A stretch of 38,641 bases of DNA, from contig JAEUWP010000594.1 in assembly GCA_018524725.1 (NCBI GenBank), forward strand, positions 1 to 38,641. Reading direction: 5' to 3'. Below the pieces are notes generated by a model that made no database searches, had not been told where the DNA came from, and saw only the letters and a list, made by a program, of their open reading frames with translations. The translations under genes were made by a program, and so were the position numbers. Of this stretch, positions 1 to 9,706 are shown piece after piece (position 1 is the stretch's first letter; every line of letters starts with the position of its first letter). This stretch comes from Podaxis mareebaensis (lineage: Eukaryota > Basidiomycota > Agaricomycetes > Agaricales > Agaricaceae).

Positions 1-15
1 GAAAGGGAAGAAAGG

Positions 16-1111
16 TTAAACTGAATATGATCCACAGAATCCAGGTTGTAACCAAGGCTCTGAGAGTTTAATGGGCACGAAGTGAAGTCTGTAACATTGC
101 TCCAGAGTGGTCTGCAGACAATTGATTGCCTGCCAATTTTGGTTGTGTGACTCCTGCATCATTGCTAGCTCATCAGAGAACTGCTCAATCATGGACCCAA
201 GGTATTTCATCTCCTGTGCATGTTGGTGGGATTGTGGAGACGAAGGGGACTATCAGTTTTCATCAGCTTTCATTATTCTGTGTATCAGATGCACTCACCA
301 GGGACAGTTCCCACCTGGTTTCTGCCTCCTCACACTGAGGGCTCTTAATTGGTATTGGAGCTGGCTGAGAGAATGACAATGGGGTCCAAGCAACTGCTGA
401 AGAGCTTGATGGAGTCTGCACCATTGTAGATGCAGGTGGCAAGAAGGCTGGAGTTGTTAACCCAACCAGATGTCTGAAACCACTCCTCCCAGAGCTCAAT
501 GCTGCACCCAATGTCACTCCTGAAGCCACCAACGATCCCCCAGTTTTCTTCCTAGGTACAGGTGGCACTGTTGACCTTGTACCCCTGGATAGATTGCACC
601 CGATGTGTCCCCACTTGCACTCATTACAGGCTGTTCCTGGATACCTGTGACACACCAGTCCCTTCTCCAAGCACCTCTTGCATGGCACCAGCAGGATACC
701 TCCCTCACCCACTCCCAAGCCCAAACCACCCAATCATGATGGCAATGGTGGCACTGCAACATGCGACATTGTAGGACCTGATGGAGTCACCCACTGTGAA
801 CTCCTCAATGACTGCAGTCTGACCTGCACACTCGGAGTCACCACTGTGACCTCTTCATTGTCATCTTCTTCCTCTGGACTCTCCACTCATTTACTCTTTG
901 ACTTCTTCTTTGTCTTTTCCCACACAGCTGCTTGACTACCTTCCAACTCCTGACAACACTTACTTGCATCTCCACTTTTGCTTGCATTGACCTCCATAGC
1001 TGCCAAGGACTCGTCTGGGAACCCAAGCATTGCATGTTGCTCTGGGGTGAGCTTGCTGAGGTTGACAGTGACTTGGCTGGGCTGGGAAGGCATCAGGGTA
1101 TGAGGGGAAGG
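16..1111 (-). pseudogene. Broken Zn-cluster protein gene (Cys6 motif plus helical C-terminus)
   Basis: Two minus-strand coding segments, 1111-299 and 213-16, are joined by an 85-nt intron (214-298) with a gtgagt donor and a cacag acceptor in phase 0. A further acceptor at 1112-1114 suggests an upstream exon. The middle of the product has six cysteines spaced C-x2-C-x6-C-x7-C-x2-C-x6-C (CKRC...GLVC...CNEC...GC), which formally fits the fungal Zn2Cys6 binuclear cluster but lacks its usual basic run. After the intron comes a helical stretch starting MKYLGSMIEQFSDEL. The frame has two TGA codons, at 887-889 (after KSKSK) and 734-736 (before LGGLGLG), with good coding sequence on both sides and between them (acidic run PEEEDDNEE). 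I read this as a gene disabled by point mutation, probably from a dispersed family. A role as a DNA-binding protein is only suggested by the cysteine spacing. Confidence 0.55.
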
Positions 1112-1238
1112 CTGGAACAAAAATTTTTTCGATGAGTTCCAACCCAGATACATGTTCTGATGACTCCTGATCACTTAGGCTTCATTTCCAAGTCAGCCAC
1201 CTCAAGGCCTCAAGGGCTCAGCCTTAAGGGGGGAATAC

Positions 1239-1929
1239 TGTCACAACCACTCACACATGTCTGTGCTTACTTTCCCACACTTATCCAATGTCCGAAAATC
1301 CAATATCCAATGTTCCGATTTTGCATGACTCTGATCTGCTCATTCCATTGATGGATTTCTGTCCACCCTGTTATCTGAACAGGCAGGTGCATGCACTCAG
1401 TTGCTCACAACCACTGCAATGAGTGTTGTTCATTTGCTTTTCCTTTATTGTCTTGGATCCTTTACCCTTGCCTTGGTCCATTTGTTCCTTGCTTCTGTTC
1501 TATGTTTTATTACATTCTGAACAGCCTCCTTTCCATTCTGCCTCCATACCTGTACCTTCTGCATGCTTCTAGTTTCTACTTTACCTCTGAAATATTTTAC
1601 CTGTTTGTACTCACTTTTGTTCTCCAGTTATTTTCCTGTTCCCCATTTCCAGTTCTTGACACATATTTAAGCATAGTAGTTTCCTGTATCCATTTCTTCA
1701 GTCTGAATATCAACTTTGTTATCCTCCTCCTCCTCTGCTCTGCTTGCCAGTCCTCTGGGTCATCTTCTGACCACTCCTGCTGCTCATCTGCACTCTGTCT
1801 CTTGTTCCTCCTGCCTCCAGGTTCTGCCTCTGTCCAAATTGGACCAATGCAATACCGGAAGGGCACAGCACATAAGCTGAGGCTGAGGTCTGCTCCCTGA
1901 TGCCCTAGGCACCTGTCTGGAATGTAACA
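1239..1929 (+). repeat. Putative LTR (solo or 3' LTR) with polypurine tract
   Basis: A purine run at 1226-1235 (aaggggggaa) sits just before TGTCACAACC at 1239, the arrangement of a polypurine tract followed by a gypsy-type LTR. A TATA-like catatttaag lies near 1664, and ggaatgtaaca ending at 1929 gives a TG...CA boundary. No second LTR is visible. No target-site duplication matches the chosen end; an alternative end near 1850 would give a short atac repeat. The 3' boundary is therefore uncertain. Confidence 0.35.
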
Positions 1930-2449
1930 AGCTGACATCTATTGGTGAGTCAGTTTCTCTATAAGATTCCACTATGATTGTCTCAGTGTATACCAACATC
2001 TGATGTTGGCATTGGCATTTAATAATGCCATAGTCTGTGAATATTGAGTTGACTTGGTCTTCTAATGAGACCATGTCATTAAGGGTTGGAGGCAGGAATT
2101 CCAGCATCAATGGTTCAGACTGTGAACTATCAGACTGGTGTGCTGTGCTTGGCAATACAGGGTGTGCTGCAAGGGGATGTCTCATTTCGAGTTCAGAGAA
2201 GAGAGGAAGCTCCAGAGGAGCTTCCTCACCGGTAGTGGACGAGTTGTGAGTTGACACATCTGTTGGAGGGATGGTGATAGGGACTGGGGAAGTCAGTTTG
2301 TGGTGTGGTGAGGAGATGGATGGGGGATGGGGCATAGGTGGTGTGTGTGTGTCTTGTGCACTCATGTCGTGCATCATCACATCGAATTGCAGTTGCATGT
2401 CTTCAGACACATCATAGTGTCCAGGGGGGTGGTTGTACTGTGAGGTCAT
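1784..2449 (-). CDS. Pro/Ser-rich ORF running into the putative LTR
   Basis: This is an ATG-initiated 221-codon frame. The N-terminal two thirds look like real coding sequence of low complexity: His, Pro, Ser and Thr rich, with runs such as PPMPHPPSISSPHH, then an acidic and hydrophobic part (PLELPLFSELEMRHPL) and SLEDQVNSIFTDYGII. The last ~50 codons fall inside the putative LTR and are probably not original. The preceding part could be the 5' exon of the Zn-cluster gene at 16-1111, on the same strand, cut off from it by the LTR. No family is recognised. Alternatively it is a chance frame in a CpG-poor region. Confidence 0.3.
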   Translation of the reverse strand: MTSQYNHPPGHYDVSEDMQLQFDVMMHDMSAQDTHTPPMPHPPSISSPHHKLTSPVPITIPPTDVSTHNSSTTGEEAPLELPLFSELEMRHPLAAHPVLPSTAHQSDSSQSEPLMLEFLPPTLNDMVSLEDQVNSIFTDYGIIKCQCQHQMLVYTETIIVESYRETDSPIDVSLLHSRQVPRASGSRPQPQLMCCALPVLHWSNLDRGRTWRQEEQETECR

Positions 2450-2557
2450 TTGAGTGAGTGGTGATGAGAGTTTTTTGCTTTTAGGCTTTTAAGTGCAATA
2501 ATTGCATTTAATGGATTCACTTAGTACATGCCCAAGTGCAGGGTGCAGTAAAAAAGT

Positions 2558-2657
2558 GTAAACCCATTGGGTTTACTTAGAGTGTATGACCTTATGTTCA
2601 CACCAAAGTACTGCAAGCCCAATATATTGGGTGTACTTATTGGTATGGTATAAGGTC
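2558..2657. repeat. Cluster of palindromes
   Basis: Three inverted repeats lie within 100 bp: gtaaaccca/tgggtttac at 2558-2576 with one spacer base, the perfect palindrome cccaatatattggg at 2618-2631, and gaccttat (2588-2595) paired with ataaggtc (2650-2657) enclosing the second. The outer pair could fold the segment into a cruciform. This might be the end of a small non-autonomous element, but no terminal repeats or target duplication were identified. Confidence 0.5.
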
Positions 2658-2995
2658 AGCTGTCCTAACAACAGGTGACAACAAGATTTATAAGGAATGT
2701 ATTTTGATGGATTGAGTAATCCATCAAGGTCAAAGACAAACAGGACTTTAAATAATTAATTATTAGAGAGTGACTCAAGATAACAATGGAACAAGAATTA
2801 ATATGACTGTAAGGGCCTAGCCCTTACATTCAGCCAGTTGACAATCTCCCATTTGATGTGACTATTGTCATCATTGTGGGCTAGGCTGCCACCTTCTTGC
2901 AGCTATAAGTTTGTTGGAGCAGTAATCTATACAGGTCTTGATAAGTTGTCTCAGGAATGGACATGCTGACTCTATCCTTTTTTGACCTCTTACCA

Positions 2996-3615
2996 TTACC
3001 TTTCTAATTGAAAGGCAATAGAATAGAAAAGGGATTGGGATGGTTGACTAGACCCAGTCTGAATATTGAGTCCATGACATTTATCACATACTTTGATTCC
3101 ATTATAGAGATTTCCAGTACCAGAGCTTGTTTTTATATATGCATGGCAGTAGATATGGTAGTTCTCTGGGTTAGTCTTGCAGGTGAAAACAAAAAATATT
3201 GCTTTTAGCCTCTGCTCAGAATCATATTCACACTCCACTGTGATGTTGAAGTGATTATATGCTGATGACTTGAGGAAAGAGAATATAGCATCTAGAGTAT
3301 AAATGAGGACCTAGTGTTGTTCTAAAGTCATTTGTTACTCACCAATAACTTTCTCATCATCCAATTCCCACACCTCAATATCTGACTGATTTTTAGTGGA
3401 TGTATTTTTCTGGCACTGAGACAATATAACTGAGAATGAAGGTTTTGCAGGCTCCTCATCATTGAATGATATCTCTGGAGCTGTGGAGTAGAGAAATAAA
3501 GGGTAAAAGCTCCACTTCCAGTAGAAGTGTTTGTCTGAGCACAAGAGTAATGGCTACCTGCAGGAGTGGGGATTTTTGACCCTTTCACTTGGATTTTCTT
3601 GGCTCTGGGAGGCAT
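2996..3615 (-). CDS. Three-exon ORF, possible hAT-like transposase N-terminus
   Basis: The exons 3615-3558, 3480-3343 and 3237 down to about 2996 join in frame through two introns (3481-3557, donor gtagcc; 3238-3342, donor gtgagt, acceptor catcacag). The product starts MPPRAKKIQVKGSKIPTP, continues with DIEVWELDDEKVIGVECEYD, then has a Cys/His region (FVFTCKTNP...IYCHAY...TGNLYNGIKVCDKCH). A basic MPPR start and a Cys...S/TGNL...Cys pattern resemble the BED-like N-terminus of basidiomycete hAT transposases, but no catalytic domain follows, so this is a weak assignment. The frame is open despite lying in the CpG-depleted block. A splice donor-like gtaatgg near 2998 may lead to a further exon that I could not place. 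Confidence 0.4.
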
Positions 3616-4837
3616 TTCAGCAGTGTTAGAGCTGTGGATGATGTGTTGAGGATGTATACAGGGCTGGGGACAGCAAGGACAGGGTGTAAACAACCCTGAA
3701 GTTGGGTCATTAATGTCATCTGACCACAAATTCACTCAGAGTTTGAAATAAGCCCAAATGTAGTACTATTACCCAGAAAACCAGTTTCTATCTATATATC
3801 CATATCTGATCCAATCCTATCTGTGGGAAACAGATGGATAACTGGTACCCAACTGGGTTTTCAGCTATCCCTGAGTCCCTAACATACTTTATCCATGAAC
3901 AGCAAGCCCACCATACCTGACACCTACCTTAGGCTACCATTACACACTTCTTTCACTTGGGGATGGTTGATTTAGGCAATGATGTTGAGTGTGCAATTGG
4001 AGGCTAGTTTTAAATTGGTGCTCACTATGAGATCTGGGCTGCTCAAAGATTGGCATTGATGGGTACTTGATTTGAGGGGAGGAACCAATATTGTCCTGTG
4101 CTTGGTAGTCTTGGAGAAAGAACACCTAGTTCATGGGTGAATTCTGAGATTCATGATAATGATTTGTGAGGATCATTCACTTGACTATGCATCATACACT
4201 TATGACAAATCAGGAGAGATTTATAATGTCAGAGGCTTTGTGGTTTTGGAACATCCTTCACTAGCTATACACCAATCAAGAATCAGGAGCAAGCAATTGC
4301 CAACCAATTTCTTCAAATCATGAGAACTCAAGTTAGTCTTACTCAGCACTGTACATTCAGCAGTAATATGCTTCACAGGAAGTTTGTTAAAAGCCTTGTG
4401 CTAAGAGTCCACAGATAGACAGAGGCCATTTCTCCCTGTGGCCAATAATTTGTGGTATGTCTAGTCCTTCAACATGAAGGAAAGGCCTTATCTCGACATT
4501 GCAAACAGTACTGGTCGGGCATGAAAACACCTAGGAAACTTGACTTGTCCAGCATAGATGACCACTGAGGTTTTGAGATCATATACTTCTCAAATGCCCT
4601 GCTGGGAAAGAAAAATCCATATTATGCAAGAACAATTGCTTGCTTTGGATCAACAGTTTTGGACCATGGACACAATCCAGAGATTGTTGCAGAAAATATA
4701 TTTCTCAAGTCACAACAATTCATTTGTTGAAAACAATAGCAGTACATTTCCTCGTATCTTACAACTCCAAGCAAAAAATTAGCCTAGAAATCACCAACCC
4801 AGCTAAATCCCCATTGCTGGGTGGGAGTACCCTCAGA
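3616..4837. other. Non-coding, CpG-poor stretch
   Basis: Short frames here have no recognisable motifs and no consistent splice structure. The stretch contains one copy of the dispersed repeat (3881-3987). CpG dinucleotides are very rare up to about 4838 and become common after it. I see no RNA gene. Confidence 0.6.
3881..3987 (+). repeat. Dispersed ~107-bp repeat, copy 1 (CpG-decayed)
   Basis: This segment matches 6312-6418 over about 107 bp in the same orientation, sharing for example gacacctacctta. Most differences are positions where the other copy has CG and this one has TG or CA. Confidence 0.85.
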
Positions 4838-5820
4838 TGGAACGAGCCGAACCTATGGTCGAGATCAGTGCCTTAGCCCATACTGAAGTCAAAAGGAGGA
4901 ATGACTCACAGGACCGGGATGACCATCACTCGTCCAAAGTAAATCATGGTCAGGAAACGAAATCTAGTAAAAAGTCTGAACTCATGACCACAAGGGAAGG
5001 AAAAAGCTTAACCGACATGGAAAAGGCCGGCACCTGAGCTTTGAATGTACCATGCCATTGGCGTACCACCTCCAATTGGCCTACCCTAGAGAGAAATCAT
5101 TCGATGAACATTGGCTGGCCACTAAGAAAGTCCCGCTCACGGGGGATGGTGTCGCCCAAACACTTATTCCAGTCGCGATATTAGTGATGGAAAATCCCGC
5201 TTTGCCTGGCTCTTGAGTGTCCAGCCGCCACTGAGAAAGAGCTGAGGGATTACCTAAGTATGAGGAGCAAAGATAACTACCTTGGCAGCGTCCCCTTCTT
5301 GGTTATCCAGCAAGAGGATGCGATCATCTTGGACATTCAGCCAAAGGCCTTCGCACGAAATCCTCCAAACACCAGTTGTAATCTGCAGGCTACACTTTCA
5401 ACAACGAAGCGCCAGCAGTTTGAAAGAGTGAGGACAAGCTAACCTCCATGGTATGATTCGGTGAGTATCTCTTACAGGGAAATGGAGTGTTAGAGTGTTG
5501 GGATTGGAGTGTTGGGGTTGGAGTGAGCACGTCCGTTGCTTTATAACAAGTTCCAAGGCTTCCAGGCCATGTCCTGACGGGGCATTGACCCCGAAACGTT
5601 CTCAGAATTTGAGAAAATGAGGTTGTTTGCGTTTATCAAGTGGAGCATACCAGAGAACTAAGGGTGTTTCTGGGGGAAAGGAAGCCTTGATATTGGGAAA
5701 CTGTTCATTTCCGCTGAGGACAAGTTGCAGTGGAGCCTTGCTCTCGGCAGCTTCGCAATTCATTTAGACAAAGGGTGGAGAGGAAACAATTCCTTTCGAG
5801 TTAGCTAGAAGGACGTAATG

Positions 5821-6024
5821 CTAATTGACAGAAAGGGGTGGTCCTGTGTCGAGGTCAGCAGGTGTTTGGGTGGACCAAAAGCAAAAAGCAGGCTTCAAAG
5901 GAGGCTTGGAAGCAATCCGATCCGAGTAGAGGCATTGAAACAGATACCATAACTCAATCGTCTCGTCTAGTGGGATGACACTTTCCCTCACTTTCCTCCT
6001 TGCCATCTCCTGTAGCATCTGCAC
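5821..6024 (-). pseudogene. Possible BTB/POZ domain remnant
   Basis: A minus-strand frame of 67 codons contains RESVIPLDETIELWYLFQCL followed by YSDRI. This resembles the second half of the BTB fold in the large Agaricomycete BTB family, where a V-x-L-x-E/D-x2-x3-L-x2-L-x2-x2-Y pattern is common. No upstream exon with the first BTB strands was found, and the frame ends without the usual C-terminal helices. It may be a decayed fragment or a coincidence. Confidence 0.25.
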
Positions 6025-6311
6025 TTAACAGCTGATGGAGATTCAACCTCCTGCTCAAAACGGGATAAAACATTCGTGCGACCACCGAAAACTTGGACCA
6101 GCCAACTTCAACAAAAGATTAAACGAATCAGACAGTGGCTCTGGGACGTACTCTATTGTAGAAGACGGAGAAATATAGTCATCTTCTATCCATGGGTAAC
6201 GCATAGAGCGTTTCCTTTGTTCTCAGCAGTCAGATGACAGGCTAGGATCGACATGTACTATTTATTATCCAGGGTGACTGATAACAACGATAGCGGAGCA
6301 ATGGAAATGTA

Positions 6312-6418
6312 TACATACTTTGTTCATGAACAGCGAACCCACCGCACTTGACACCTACCTTAGACTACCATTACGCACTTCTTTTCGCTTGGGGACGGTT
6401 GATTTAGGCGTTGATGTG
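6312..6418 (+). repeat. Dispersed ~107-bp repeat, copy 2 (CpG-rich)
   Basis: This is the partner of 3881-3987. It keeps CG at several sites changed in the other copy, for example acgcac versus acacac and gacggttg versus gatggttg. Confidence 0.85.
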
Positions 6419-6560
6419 GCCAGCGACGGGGAAATGAAGGAGGTATTTCTAAAGAACAAAGAGTTACCACACTACAACATATACAACTATGATACAACAA
6501 AAAAAACGGCACATTCATCCATTCATCACATATCCAGCCCAGCAATTCAAGCAATCTGAA

Positions 6561-9500
6561 TCACCTCCGCAAAATCTCCTCAACGTCCTCCGCACACTCC
6601 CCCGGACGCCTGAACACCCTCAAAGGCACATGCCCAGGCATTTGCGTCCGCGCTCGATTCACACGCATCTGCAACTCCACCCGCTTCTTCTCGTTTTCTG
6701 TCTTCCAACTACCACCACTTCCTCCACTCGAACTACTACCACCACTTCCCCCAACACCGCCAACACCACTAACACTATTCCCATAACTAGAACCGGTATT
6801 TTTTCTTCCACTAAAAGGGCTAAAAGACGAGAGTGATCCGAAACGGGAGTAAGGATCCGAAGATTTGTAGAATGACGCTGACGAAGAGGAAGAAGTTGAA
6901 CTCGTTGAACGTGTTGACGATCTCGATTCCAAGCGCCTATGTCCATGCCCATATTCGGCGGGTATCTGCGAATCTAAACCCGTCGCGGAACCTTTCATAT
7001 TCTCCTCGGTCAGAGTAAAGGATGAAGAGGAAGGAATACAGAGTGGAGGAACGGGCGGGGGAGGGATTGTGATGTACCGTTCTGACGGTTTTAATGTAGA
7101 CGCAGTAGACGTAAAGCTAGGGAAAGAAGGAAAATTTTGTTGTTTCGGTGTGTCGTTGAATTCGTCCTGCGGGGGATCCTCGCTTAGCGGGCCATTGGTG
7201 AACACTCCCATCCCGTTTGCATGCATATTCGTGTCCACAACGGGGCGCGTGCGAGAGGAGACGTTTGTATGCGTTGTATCCGAAAGTGTCCGTTTCATAC
7301 GTCCCGGTGTCGATGTTGCGTGTTTCCTTCCTTCGATACCTCCCATATCCGCTCCTGGTCCCGCCGTCGAAAGTGGTGCTGAGGGGGATATCGAGGGAGA
7401 ACTTGCACTGGAAGTACTCGGAGTACTCGTAGTGCTCGTGGGGCTGTATTCTAACAACGGACCCTCTCCAGTCCTCCCAACACCAGCCCCTTTCCACCCA
7501 GTCGGATCATCAATCGGTGGGTAACACTGTTCTTCAGCGTCGCGTATGAACACGGCAAGAATCTGTTTTGGACGTTCTCGCGCAAGACTACGTGGCAGTG
7601 TCAGAAAACACAAATACGGTGGGCAAAACCCAAGTGAGCGAGGGAGGCGTGGTGAGTAAATAGGAGAAGGGGAAAGGAAGGTAAGGACTCACTCGGCGTA
7701 TAGTTCCAAGTCCTGTTCCCCTGAGTCGCCGATAAGTATGAAACTGGAATCAGGGAAGGAGTCGAGGATATCGACTACCCCTGCACGCTTGCGTGTTGCT
7801 GGTGTGGAGAGAAGCCCACTGAGGAGGGATCGACCAGCATATGATTTGAGTTTAATTGATCCTGGACATGCGATCAGCACGATCGAAGGAAAGAGAGGTA
7901 TACAGAGGGCTTGGAACGGACCTGGTGGTAGCTTCGATATCTCGAAAAACTCACGCAAAAGCGAAACATATTCATACGGGCCATTGGACTGAAAATAACA
8001 TCAACCAAAACCAATACAAAGACGCGAAGAAGACGCGGAATCACGTACCACATAATGAAACCTGACCCCTCTCCGCCACATGCTCGAATACCACTCCCCC
8101 ATACCGGGAATAACCCCGTCCTTCAATTCCTTAACGAAAACGTTATGGAATACCGCGCGAGCACCTTCTGTGACACCGGACATCTTGACTGTGTCATCAA
8201 TGTCGGAGATGACGCGAATGGGGGAGTGTGTGATAGGGACCCGAAGGTGAGAGGAGGCGGTTGAGGTGGGCGTGAGGATGGAGATGAGGGAGGAGGTGAG
8301 AGAGGTGAGGGAGGTGAGGAGATTGTGCAGATGGGGATGTGAGCTGAAGTGAGAATGGAGGTGGGAGTGGGATTGAGAGCGTGGAAGGCGGGAGGATGGC
8401 GCGTAGGAGGGTATGAAGTACGGAGAGGATGAAGAAGACGGAGTGTCGTGTGAAGTTTGGGAGGGGTGAGGGGTTAGATGTGGAGATGAGGGGTTAGACG
8501 CCGAAGGGCCGATAAGGGGAGGGGGTAGAAGTTCCGCCACGATGACAAGGTCGTGTTCTTGTATCGGTTCACCGAATGCTATGTGTAACGCTTTGGGGTG
8601 TTGACAGAGGTCGTCCCAGTTGATACGGAGGCGCGCGTTAAAGCTCCCATCCACGCCGGTTGTGACATCTTGCGTTGCAAGGGGCCGATGTTCGCTCTCG
8701 TCTATATTAGGGTCATGGGGGCTGTTTGTGTGATTGTGTGGTGATGCGAAAAGGTGTAGGCGGACTGTACGAGACGGTAGGGTCGAGGACCAGAACGGCT
8801 GTAGGCGAGATTCAAGATTGTAGTGTAATTTCTGGAGGACATCAGCTGGAGTGTTGATTTCCTTGGGCGGAAGTATGGGCGAAGGACACTGAGACAGAGA
8901 AAGTGGAGACGATGGGGACGGCGACGGGGAGAGGTCTGAAGTCTCGGAATCGGAATCGGAATCGGAATCTGCGTGTTTAGCGCGCTGAAGCTGTTGATCT
9001 AACACTTTTGCTTGGAACTCGTCTGATACTTGGTTGGATGTTGGAGGACAGTTTAGTAGTTCTTCAGTCGAAGTAGTAACACTGGGAGATGAGTGATCTG
9101 CAATTCTAGGTAGTGAAGCAAAGCCTTCAGCATATATGAGATAACGCTGCTGTAGTAGTAGAGTTGAATGCGCACCTTTTGCAAAGCGAATGAAAGCACG
9201 CTGAGACCGACTGGCCTGTTCCATGGGTCGGCAGCTAATGGCATATCCAGATACGAACACTTCAACCTCGAATGGCACCTGTTCGTTATCCAGCCCAAGT
9301 CTCGGCCTACCTTCACCCCGATAACGACGTACAGCCCAGCCTGGAAACAATGTCAAGATCTCGCTCCTTGTGTTTCCCTGGTTGTAGCGTCCCCTCCCCC
9401 GAATCTTCTGTGCCGCCCAGGCGCGCCAAGTCTGTCTCTCGTCGTCGGTTGCGCCAACAGCATTGGTAGGACGTGAGAGCGGGGCTGCTAGCCTGGTGGA

Positions 9501-9605
9501 CGAGTCCTTGAGGAAGCCCTTGACAGAGGAAAGTGAGAGTCTGTTTGAGGCGGATGCGAGGTAGCGCCAGGAGGAGGAGGAGGGCGACATGTCTGGTTGG
9601 GACAT
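6561..9605 (-). CDS. APP1: APP1-type phosphatidate phosphatase
   Basis: Five exons (9605-9176, 9124-8049, 7988-7922, 7861-7693, 7587-6561) join in frame to 922 residues. Introns are 51, 60, 60 and 105 nt. App1 is a Mg2+-dependent phosphatidate phosphatase, in yeast associated with cortical actin patches, that turns phosphatidate into diacylglycerol. The DxDxT catalytic motif is present as SDIDDTVKMSGV (Asp451 and Asp453). The family signatures HYVSNGPYEY, KLPPGSIKLKSYAGRS, GDSGEQDLELYA (from residue 569) and LAVFIRD follow in order. The N-terminal domain has VFVSGYAIS and SQRAFIRFAKG. Ser-rich linkers surround it, and the last ~340 residues are a Ser/Gly/Pro-rich tail of unknown role, longer than in yeast. 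The splice sites were fixed by restoring the family motifs. The start at 9605 is the first ATG of the frame and lies 101 bp from the start of the divergent gene. Confidence 0.92.
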
Positions 9606-9706
9606 GGTTGAATGGGGGCTGGCTTCAGCTGTGCAACTCCATCCTGCAACAATCTAACAACATTTCCCGCCTTTATTTTTGTACCTCAGTCACGTCACGC
9701 TCTACC
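9606..9706. promoter_or_regulatory. Short divergent promoter region
   Basis: Only 101 bp separate the start codons of the APP1 gene (minus) and the Tpt1-like gene (plus), so both must share promoter sequence or have leaders overlapping the neighbouring gene. I see no clear TATA box. Confidence 0.5.

Larger units (their letters stand above)
4838..6560. other. Intergenic stretch with gene fragments
   Basis: No complete gene is visible. A 66-codon hydrophilic frame begins at the ATG at 4837 on the plus strand, with no family resemblance. A possible BTB-domain remnant lies at 5821-6024 on the minus strand and the second copy of the dispersed repeat at 6312-6418. CpG frequency is normal here, unlike the block to the left. 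Confidence 0.5.

Noticed and set aside
7738..8264. Plus-strand frames opposite the APP1 catalytic exons
   Set aside because: Antisense of conserved phosphatase sequence; no promoter or motif.
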